A stretch of 11,754 nucleotides of DNA from DATCYX01 sp037444705. GTDB taxonomy: Bacteria; Chloroflexota; Anaerolineae; Anaerolineales; UBA4823. Each line of letters begins with the position of its first letter. Within the stretch, counting starts at the first letter, position 1. A program made the position numbers and the translations under genes. Positions 1 through 6,239 of this stretch are shown one piece after another. Location: NCBI GenBank assembly GCA_037444705.1, contig JBBILY010000102.1, forward strand, positions 1 to 11,754, in the 5' to 3' direction. The notes below the pieces were generated by a model that made no database searches, had not been told where the DNA came from, and saw only the letters and a list, made by a program, of their open reading frames with translations.

Positions 1-219
1 CAAGGTCTGACCCCGGTAGCCCACCCAGCCGCGCGATGGGCGTTGCAAGCCGACAATGATGCGCAACAGGGTGGTCTTGCCGCAACCCGAGGGGCCCAAC
101 AGAGCCACAAATTCACCGCTGGCCAGGCTCAGGTTGACATTTTCAACGGCGGTGAATTGACGTGGACCGCTATCATAAATCTGGCTGATGCCCTTGAGTT
201 CTAACAACACTTCGCCCAT
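1..219 (-). CDS. ABC transporter ATP-binding protein (anion/sulfonate/nitrate type), N-terminal part
   Basis: This is the first 73 codons of an ABC ATPase that continues beyond the left edge. The fragment begins MGEVLLELKGISQIYDSG and carries the A-loop region and a clear Walker A at residues 42-49 (GPSGCGKT), followed by TLLRIIVGLQRPSRG, as in the TauB/SsuB/NrtD-type ATPases (COG1116). The protein should hydrolyse ATP on the cytoplasmic face to drive import through the permease encoded just upstream on the same strand, whose stop is 44 bases away. The ATG at 219 is chosen because GAAGGA lies about ten bases before it and the family alignment begins there. The Q-loop, signature and Walker B lie outside the window. 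The transported ion cannot be read from this fragment, and no substrate-binding protein gene is seen in the window. Confidence 0.93.
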   Translation of the reverse strand, partial: MGEVLLELKGISQIYDSGPRQFTAVENVNLSLASGEFVALLGPSGCGKTTLLRIIVGLQRPSRGWVGYRGQTL

Positions 220-263
220 CGCGTGTTCATCCTTCAGAAATTTAGAATTTTAGGCTGGCGTCC

Positions 264-1988
264 TCATTCCAGACGGTAGCGCTCCTCTGCCAGGCGGTAT
301 AAGCGCCGCCATAACAGGCGGTTAATCAACACCACGGTCGCCACCATGACCAGAGTGGATGCCAGCAGCAAGGGATAATCTCCCTCGGCAGTGGCGCGGG
401 CGATCAGAGCGCCAATGCCGACTTCGTAATAGGACTGGCCGCCAAAACTCACATGTTCAGCCACGATGCTGGCGTTCCAGGCCCCGCCACTGGCAGTGAT
501 GGCCCCGGTAATGATGAAAGGGAAAAGGGCTGGCAGGATCAGGGTGCGCCAGCGTTCCCACCCGCTCAAATGCAGCATGGCAGCCGTATATTTTAAATCC
601 TGGGGGATGGCGCTGGCGCCAGCAATGACGTTGAATAAAAGATACCACTGAGTGCCCATCAACATCAAGAAAGTCGCGGCCAGGTTGATCCCGCCTGGCA
701 AACGAAGGAACACTAACAGGAATGCCGGGAAGAGAGCCGTGGCCGGAATGGAAGCCGCGATCTGTACCAGGGGCTGTAAAGTAACCGCTAGGCGAGGTGA
801 GGTGCCTATTTTCACCCCCAGAGGTACGGTCCACAGCAGAGTGATCATCAACGCCGCTGCTACGCGCCCCAAGGTCGCCAGTAATCCCAATCCTATCTCA
901 GCCCATTGGTAACCCTGCACCTGGAATAACATATGGCTCATGCGAAATGCCCCATAGAGCAAGCCGCTTAAAACGATCCCCATGGTCAAAGAATATCCCA
1001 GAGATGGGCGGCTCTCAGCAGCCAATAGCGGTTGCCAGGTCGGAAACAGGCGCAACATCAAGGCATCCAACCCCTCTGCTATAGGTTGAATTACCTTGCG
1101 GATCAACCCTTGCGTCAGGCGCGAACTGCTCAAGATATCGTAGAACCAGGAGGTCGGCGGATTCTGGCTCTGCACCATCTCCAGTTTAAAGCGATCACCC
1201 CAGGCCAGTAAGGGCCTCCACACCAATTGATCCAGGAGCACAACGATCAACACCAGGGTAGCAATACCCCAGGCCAAGGCTTGATAATCACCCTGCTGAG
1301 CGGCCTCTTGCAAATAGGCACCCAGCCCTGGCAGGCGAAAATCCCGCTGGCCTACGGTGAAGATCTCCGCCGCCATTAAAAAGAACCAGCCCCCCGCCCA
1401 CGACATGACGCTGTTCCAAATCAAACTGATGGCAGCAAAGGGCAATTCCAATACCTTGAAACGCAGCCAGGGGTTGAAATGGAAGATGGTGCTGGCTTCA
1501 CGCAATTCTTTTGGCAGAGTGGTAAGCGATTGATACCAGGCATAGGTCAGGTTCCAGGCCTGGCTGGTGAAGATCAGGATAATTGAAGCCAATTCCACTG
1601 CCAGCCTTTGGGGCAACACAGCGCTCAGGCTGAGTAAGACTACTGGCAGGAAGGAAAGAATGGGCACACTTTGCAACACATCCAGCAATGGCATCAGCAC
1701 CTGCTCAGCGCGGCGGTTGCGCGCCGCAGCACCGCCATAAATCAGACTGAAAATCAGGGAGAGCAAGTAGGCTGCCCCCATGCGCCCCAGCGAACGAATG
1801 GCGTAATACGGCAAACTGGCAGGCTGCAAGGAAATCTCCGGCCCACGAACGACCAGCGGCGCTCCTAAAGCCAGTCGCACACCAAAATAGATCACCACCC
1901 CCAGGCCGATCAACACGATTAGGTCGCTACGGCTGAAGGCGCGTTCGCTGGGTTGTTCAATCCTGAACAGACGCAATCTTTTCAGCAT
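264..1988 (-). CDS. ABC transporter permease with two fused permease domains
   Basis: This 574-residue integral membrane protein forms the translocation path of an anion-type ABC importer. It contains two tandem BPD_transp_1 domains in one chain, roughly residues 60-260 and 365-565, so it resembles the duplicated permease component COG4986. Each half has many membrane segments and an EAA-like coupling loop (residues 164-183, EAS...LELP; residues 467-486, YTA...LILP), followed by matching GGW...AE and GGAWNASIVAE stretches. The open frame extends upstream to 2168, but the start at 1988 is preferred: GGAAGA sits seven bases before it, and the extension crosses an inverted repeat and translates to low-complexity sequence. 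The ATPase gene follows in the same transcription unit. The anion (nitrate, sulfonate, bicarbonate or other) cannot be told from the permease. Both coupling loops have His where many permeases have Gly. Confidence 0.93.
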   Translation of the reverse strand: MLKRLRLFRIEQPSERAFSRSDLIVLIGLGVVIYFGVRLALGAPLVVRGPEISLQPASLPYYAIRSLGRMGAAYLLSLIFSLIYGGAAARNRRAEQVLMPLLDVLQSVPILSFLPVVLLSLSAVLPQRLAVELASIILIFTSQAWNLTYAWYQSLTTLPKELREASTIFHFNPWLRFKVLELPFAAISLIWNSVMSWAGGWFFLMAAEIFTVGQRDFRLPGLGAYLQEAAQQGDYQALAWGIATLVLIVVLLDQLVWRPLLAWGDRFKLEMVQSQNPPTSWFYDILSSSRLTQGLIRKVIQPIAEGLDALMLRLFPTWQPLLAAESRPSLGYSLTMGIVLSGLLYGAFRMSHMLFQVQGYQWAEIGLGLLATLGRVAAALMITLLWTVPLGVKIGTSPRLAVTLQPLVQIAASIPATALFPAFLLVFLRLPGGINLAATFLMLMGTQWYLLFNVIAGASAIPQDLKYTAAMLHLSGWERWRTLILPALFPFIITGAITASGGAWNASIVAEHVSFGGQSYYEVGIGALIARATAEGDYPLLLASTLVMVATVVLINRLLWRRLYRLAEERYRLE

Positions 1989-2032
1989 GGATGATCTTCC
2001 ACGTTTTGACGTAAATCGCGAGTAACTTTTTA

Positions 2033-2038
2033 AGTATA
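2033..2038 (-). promoter_or_regulatory. Possible -10 box for the ABC permease-ATPase operon
   Basis: TATACT on the minus strand lies about 45 bases before the permease start and matches the TATAAT consensus in five of six positions. No good -35 hexamer is found at 16-18 bases spacing, because that stretch is GC-rich. The call is therefore tentative. If correct, transcription would start near 2026 with a leader of roughly 37 bases containing the GGAAGA ribosome binding site. Confidence 0.3.
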
Positions 2039-2049
2039 CTACGCCCCAC

Positions 2050-2103
2050 CTGCCCTCCCGCCAAATGACAACCCCAGTTGGGGGAGGATAGGGGTGAGGG
2101 CAG
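2050..2103. repeat. GC-rich imperfect inverted repeat in the divergent gap
   Basis: The outer arms CTGCCCTC (2050-2057) and GAGGGCAG (2096-2103) are perfect reverse complements. Inside them, CTCCCGCCAA pairs imperfectly with TTGGGGGAG, and the centre is CCCCAGTTGGGG. The composition (runs of CCCTC and GGGGTGAGGG) resembles the dispersed intergenic repeats common in large bacterial genomes, but only this one copy is in the window. It lies between the ABC operon promoter region and the folC promoter, and it is what makes the upstream extension of the permease frame look non-coding. Confidence 0.5.
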
Positions 2104-2119
2104 CCCAGCCTCCACAGCG

Positions 2120-2147
2120 GTAAGACAACTGCTAGCAGTTGTCTTAC
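2120..2147. repeat. Perfect 28-bp palindrome
   Basis: The 14-base half GTAAGACAACTGCT is followed immediately by its exact reverse complement, with no spacer and no mismatch; the symmetry stops at the next base on each side. It ends 23 bases before the folC -35 box. It could be a dimeric regulator's operator, a dispersed palindromic repeat or the remnant of a small mobile element. It is not an intrinsic terminator, because no T-run follows on either strand. A looser echo (GACAAC...AGTTG) occurs at 2067-2080. Confidence 0.85.
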
Positions 2148-2170
2148 AAATTGAGGTGTTGAACCCACCC

Positions 2171-2199
2171 TTGCATAGACAAGGCCTAAGCGTTACAAT
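2171..2199 (+). promoter_or_regulatory. folC-lon promoter, probably giving a leaderless mRNA
   Basis: TTGCAT at 2171-2176 and TACAAT at 2194-2199 are separated by 17 bases. The -10 box matches the consensus in five of six positions; the -35 box matches only TTG. The expected transcription start, about 2205-2207, falls at or within a few bases of the folC ATG at 2209. No purine-rich ribosome binding site is present in the bases before that ATG, which fits leaderless initiation. Confidence 0.55.
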
Positions 2200-2208
2200 C
2201 CACACACC

Positions 2209-3621
2209 ATGCAATTAGATGACGATTACCAGAAAACCTTAGACTATCTTTATAGTTTTGTGGACTTCAGCCTGACGCGGGGGATGCGTTACACCCCCGA
2301 GCAGTTCGACCTGGGGCGCATGGTTGCTCTGGTGCAGGCTTTAGGGCATCCTGAGCGGGCTTATCCCAGCATCCATATCGCCGGCACCAAGGGTAAAGGC
2401 TCTGTCTCAGCCATGTGCAGCGCCGCCCTGCAGGCCGCCGGCTATCGGGTAGGGCTGTACACCTCGCCCCATTTACACGATTACGCAGAACGCATCCAGA
2501 TCAATGGTCAGCCTATCCCGCATGCCCACCTGGTGTCGCTGGTAGAGGAGATCAAGCCCATAGTTGCTTCCATCCCGCGCCTGACAACTTTTGAAATCAC
2601 CACCGGGCTGGCATTTCTCTATTTTGCGCGTCAAAAAGTAGACGCGGCGGTGTTCGAGGTGGGACTGGGCGGGCGCCTGGATGCCACCAATGTGGTCACG
2701 CCAGCGGTGGCGGTGATCACCTCGCTCTCTTTTGACCACATGCACATCCTGGGCAACACCCTGAGCGAAATCGCCGCCGAAAAGGCGGGCATTATCAAAC
2801 CTGGGGTGCCTGTCGTGCTTTCACCTCAAAAAGAAGAAGCGCGCCAGGTGGTCGAACGCATCGCCCGTGAGCGCGCTGCCGCGTTGATCCAGGTGGGCAA
2901 AGACTATCTCTACACCTCTCTCGAAAAGTCTCTGGACGGTCAGTCTCTGGCTGTGTGTCCAGCCCAGGCAAAAAGCCGCCGAGTGCACCTGAGCATCCCT
3001 CTGCTCGGACAACATCAGGTGGAAAATGCAGTCACCGCCTACGTCGCCCTGAAAACCTTCGCCCGCCAGGCACTACCCCTGAAGGAGGAAGCTATCCGCC
3101 GTGGCTTCAGGCACACGGTTTGGCCTGGACGATTCGAGGTGTTGCAACGCCAGCCCCTGCTGGTGGTCGATTCAGCCCATAATCGCGACTCGGCCTTGCG
3201 CCTGCGTCAGACCCTGGATGAATATTTTCCCCAAATAGGGGTGGTGTTGGTCTTTGGCGCCTCGGAGGATAAAGACATCGAGGGGATGATGGCAGAATTA
3301 GCGCCGCGGGTGAGTCAGGTGGTCGCCACGCGCTCCTTCCACCCACGCGCCATCGAGCCGCAATATCTGGTGGACGCTGCCCAAAAATTTGGAATACCGG
3401 CGCATATTGTCCCGGATGTGCCCGAGGCGCTGGAGGAAGCCTTACGCCTGGTAAACGCCTCCGGCGCATCTCCAACAGCAGAAGGCACGGGGATGGTGCT
3501 GGCCACAGGCAGCATCTTTATCGTCGCCGGGGTGCGTGAAGCCTGGCTGGCGCGCCACCGCCATGCGGCCCAAACAACACATACCTCCTCTGTAGGAAAG
3601 ACGGGATTGATTAAGGTATGA
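2209..3621 (+). CDS. folC: Folylpolyglutamate synthase / dihydrofolate synthase
   Basis: This 470-residue cytoplasmic Mur-ligase-family enzyme adds glutamate to folates, and in many bacteria also to dihydropteroate, using ATP. Visible family motifs in order: the P-loop GTKGKGS (59-65), the folate-loop TSPHLHDYAERIQINGQPI (85-103), FEVGLGGRLDATN (149-161), SFDHMHILGNTL (174-185), EKAGIIKPG (191-199), the C-terminal-domain DSAHN (321-325), VFGASEDKD (348-356) and LATGSIFIVAGVREAW (431-446). The length is typical. The start at 2209 is kept because the first residues (YQKTLDYLYSF) match the family's usual beginning. The last four bases overlap the lon start (ATGA), so the two genes should be cotranscribed and translationally coupled. 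The P-loop has Lys where bacterial FolC more often has Asn (GTNGKGS). Whether both activities are present cannot be read from sequence. Confidence 0.96.
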   Translation: MQLDDDYQKTLDYLYSFVDFSLTRGMRYTPEQFDLGRMVALVQALGHPERAYPSIHIAGTKGKGSVSAMCSAALQAAGYRVGLYTSPHLHDYAERIQINGQPIPHAHLVSLVEEIKPIVASIPRLTTFEITTGLAFLYFARQKVDAAVFEVGLGGRLDATNVVTPAVAVITSLSFDHMHILGNTLSEIAAEKAGIIKPGVPVVLSPQKEEARQVVERIARERAAALIQVGKDYLYTSLEKSLDGQSLAVCPAQAKSRRVHLSIPLLGQHQVENAVTAYVALKTFARQALPLKEEAIRRGFRHTVWPGRFEVLQRQPLLVVDSAHNRDSALRLRQTLDEYFPQIGVVLVFGASEDKDIEGMMAELAPRVSQVVATRSFHPRAIEPQYLVDAAQKFGIPAHIVPDVPEALEEALRLVNASGASPTAEGTGMVLATGSIFIVAGVREAWLARHRHAAQTTHTSSVGKTGLIKV

Positions 3622-6167
3622 AGAATCGTAGTTGGTATTACGAAAGTGATGAAGACGATTTCGGCGAGACCCTGCATCAGCGCACTGAAGAATTGTATAG
3701 CGTGCCTGATGCGGAAGTGGATGAAGAAGGTTTGATCGAATGTCCGGTTGTGCCTTTGCGCGACCTGGTGGTATTTCCGCGTATGGTATCCCCCATTTTC
3801 GTGGGTCGCGAGTCGACCCTGATGGCCATCGAGGAGGCCCAACTTAACGATCAAACTGTCATTGCTCTGCTGCAACGCGATCCAGATCAGGATGATCCTG
3901 GTCCGGGGGATTTTCTGCCTATCGGGGTAGAAATGGCGGTGGGACGCTTGCTCAACATGCCCGATGGCAGCAGTTCAGCCCTGGTGCAGGGGCGGAGACG
4001 GGTGGAAGTGGTGGAGTTCACCCAGGTAGAACCCTATCTCCAGGTGCGCGCTCGTCCCATTTATGAATCCGCGGAGATGAGCCGCGAGATCGAAGCCACG
4101 ATGCGCACCGCCCGCGAATTGTTCCAGAAGTGCGTGGACCTGGACCGCAGCCTGCCCGAGGAAGCCTACCTGTATGCACTGAACATCGAAGACCCCGGCT
4201 GGCTGGCCGACATGATCGCCACGGCCATTGCGCCACCCCTGGAAGAGCGGCGGACGCTGCTCATGACCCTCAACCCTCTGGAACGCTTGCAACACGTGGT
4301 CAAATTGCTGGCGCGCGAGGTGGACGTCCTGGAACTGGAAGACGAAATTCACACCCGCGCCCAGAGCGAGGTAGATCGCTCCCAGCGTGAGTTTTACCTG
4401 CGCGAACAGATGAAGGCCATCCAGACCGAACTGGGCGAGGGGGATGTGTGGATGCGCGAGGTGCAGGAACTACGGGCGCGTGTCGAAGCGGCCAACCTGC
4501 CCGACGAAGTGCGCGAACGCGCCCTGAAAGAGGTGGAACGCCTGGGGCAGATGCCGTCCATGTCTCCCGAGGTCGGCATCCTGCGCACTTATGTTGATTG
4601 GATCCTGGAACTGCCCTGGACGCAGGAGACCAAAGACAACCTGGATGTGCAACATGCGGCTCAGGTCTTGGAACGGGACCATTATGGCCTGGAGCGCGCC
4701 AAGGAGCGCGTTTTGGAATACATTGCGGTGCGCAGCCTGAAACCCAAACGCTTGCGCCAGCCCATCCTGTGCTTTGTTGGCCCACCTGGTACAGGGAAGA
4801 CCTCCCTGGGGCGTTCCATCGCCGAAGCGCTGGGGCGCAAGTTCGTGCGCCTTTCGCTGGGCGGCGTGCGCGACGAAGCCGAGATCCGCGGCCACCGCCG
4901 CACCTATATTGGCGCCCTGCCCGGGCGCATCCTGCAAACCATGCGCCGCGCCGGCACCATCAACCCTTTGTTCATGCTGGACGAGATTGATAAACTGGGC
5001 CAGGATTTTCGCGGCGACCCAGCCGCAGCCATGCTGGAAGTGTTGGACCCTGAGCAAAACCATGCCTTCTCAGACCATTACCTGGAACTGCCTTACGACC
5101 TCTCCAAAGTCATGTTTATCACCACGGCCAACACCACCAGCACCATCCCTCTGGCTTTGCTCGACCGCATGGAGATCATCGAATTCCCTGGTTATATCGA
5201 GGAAGAGAAACTGGAGATCGCCGAACGCTTCCTCATCCCGCGCCAGTTTGAGGAGACCGGCCTGGAAGTTGGCGAAGTGCACTTCACTCGCCAGGCCTTA
5301 CAACGCATCATCCGCGAATACACCTACGAGGCTGGCGTACGCAACCTGGAACGCGAGATCGGGCGCATTTGCCGCAAGATCGCCCGCCTCAAAGCCGAAG
5401 GTAAGCGCTTCCCGACCAAGATCAGCGCCAACGCCATCGAGCGCTATCTGGGGCCGCCAGAATACTTCACCATGGAGGCCGAGCGCCAGGATGAAGTGGG
5501 CGTGGCTACCGCCGTGGCTTGGACGGAGAGCGGCGGAGAAATCATGCCCGTGGAGGTGTTACTCCTGGAGGGCAAGGGGAACCTGCAGATTACCGGCCAG
5601 ATCGGCAATGTGATGCAGGAATCGGCCCAGGCCGCCCTTTCTTACACCAAATCGCGCTCTAAGAACTTGAAGATTGACCCCGAAATATACGACCAGGTGG
5701 ACATCCATATCCACATCCCAGAAGGCGCCATCCCCAAAGACGGTCCCAGCGCAGGCATCACCATTGCCACTGCCCTGGTCTCGGCATTTACCGGGCGCGA
5801 GGTCTATCATCATGTAGGCATGACCGGCGAAATCACCTTGCGCGGCCGCATCTTACCTGTAGGCGGGGTGCGCGAGAAGGTCCTGGCAGCACATCGCGCC
5901 GGCCTGAAGACGGTGATCTTACCCAAGCGCAACTTGAAAGACCTGGTGGACGTGCCCAAACGGGTGCGCAATGAGTTGAAAATTGTGGCGGTGGAACACA
6001 TGGATGAGGTGTTGGAAATCGCCCTGGCGCCGCAGAAAGAGAAACCCCTCCACCCGCGGCATGGCCGCCTCAAGAAACGCACCCCCGAAAACGGGCGTAA
6101 AGTGAAAAGCGAGAGCCAGGATGAACAGGCATCCCATAGCAGCCAGGAAGTAGAACAAGAAGAATAA
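3618..6167 (+). CDS. lon: ATP-dependent protease La (Lon)
   Basis: This 849-residue LonA-type protease degrades misfolded and regulatory proteins in the cytoplasm as a homohexamer. Domains in order: substrate-binding LON domain (about 41-235), a helical region (240-340), AAA+ ATPase with Walker A GPPGTGKT (388-395) and Walker B LFMLDEID (451-458), and an S16 protease domain (about 610-805). The catalytic Ser is S711 in KDGPSAG and the partner Lys is K754 in GGVREKV; the 43-residue gap equals that between Ser679 and Lys722 of E. coli Lon. An acidic extension of about 40 residues precedes the LON domain, and a highly charged tail of about 45 residues follows the protease domain. Its ATG overlaps the folC stop. 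AAGG lies only one base before the ATG, too close to act as a normal site, so coupling to folC translation is likely. A strong terminator follows. Confidence 0.98.
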   Translation: MKNRSWYYESDEDDFGETLHQRTEELYSVPDAEVDEEGLIECPVVPLRDLVVFPRMVSPIFVGRESTLMAIEEAQLNDQTVIALLQRDPDQDDPGPGDFLPIGVEMAVGRLLNMPDGSSSALVQGRRRVEVVEFTQVEPYLQVRARPIYESAEMSREIEATMRTARELFQKCVDLDRSLPEEAYLYALNIEDPGWLADMIATAIAPPLEERRTLLMTLNPLERLQHVVKLLAREVDVLELEDEIHTRAQSEVDRSQREFYLREQMKAIQTELGEGDVWMREVQELRARVEAANLPDEVRERALKEVERLGQMPSMSPEVGILRTYVDWILELPWTQETKDNLDVQHAAQVLERDHYGLERAKERVLEYIAVRSLKPKRLRQPILCFVGPPGTGKTSLGRSIAEALGRKFVRLSLGGVRDEAEIRGHRRTYIGALPGRILQTMRRAGTINPLFMLDEIDKLGQDFRGDPAAAMLEVLDPEQNHAFSDHYLELPYDLSKVMFITTANTTSTIPLALLDRMEIIEFPGYIEEEKLEIAERFLIPRQFEETGLEVGEVHFTRQALQRIIREYTYEAGVRNLEREIGRICRKIARLKAEGKRFPTKISANAIERYLGPPEYFTMEAERQDEVGVATAVAWTESGGEIMPVEVLLLEGKGNLQITGQIGNVMQESAQAALSYTKSRSKNLKIDPEIYDQVDIHIHIPEGAIPKDGPSAGITIATALVSAFTGREVYHHVGMTGEITLRGRILPVGGVREKVLAAHRAGLKTVILPKRNLKDLVDVPKRVRNELKIVAVEHMDEVLEIALAPQKEKPLHPRHGRLKKRTPENGRKVKSESQDEQASHSSQEVEQEE

Positions 6168-6171
6168 ACCA

Positions 6172-6196
6172 GCCGCGAGACCCGTTTCTCGGCGGC
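6172..6196 (+). other. Small hairpin between the lon stop and its terminator
   Basis: GCCGCGAGA (6172-6180) pairs with TCTCGGCGGC (6187-6196) with one bulged base and a six-base loop. It directly precedes the intrinsic terminator and could protect the 3' end of the folC-lon mRNA or act as part of a double hairpin. Confidence 0.45.
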
Positions 6197-6199
6197 ATA

Positions 6200-6232
6200 G
6201 TCCCTCTTCCGCAGGTGAAGAGGGGCTTTTTT
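6200..6232 (+). terminator. Intrinsic terminator of folC-lon
   Basis: A ten-base-pair stem with one G-U pair (arms 6200-6209 and 6217-6226, CCCTCTTC against GAAGAGGG at the core) has a seven-base loop and is followed by six T residues (6227-6232). It lies 33 bases after the lon stop. On the other strand the hairpin lacks a T-run, so it should not efficiently stop transcripts arriving from the convergent dehydrogenase gene. Confidence 0.9.
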
Positions 6233-6239
6233 ATCCTCG

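Noticed and set aside
1989..2168. Sixty-codon upstream extension of the permease frame
   Set aside because: It crosses the GC-rich inverted repeat and the palindrome, translates to unlikely protein, and lacks a ribosome binding site, while the ATG at 1988 has a good one.
4300..5063. Overlapping long minus-strand frames opposite lon
   Set aside because: These are antisense shadows produced by GC-rich codon bias; Lon is intact with all catalytic residues.
4774..5613. Long 279-codon frame on the plus strand inside lon
   Set aside because: It is a +1-shifted shadow of the Lon ATPase domain with Ala/Ser/Pro/Arg-rich composition and no recognisable domain.
6170..6239. Terminator for the dehydrogenase gene on the minus strand
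   Set aside because: The hairpins are there, but no T-run follows on the minus strand, so it works only for lon.
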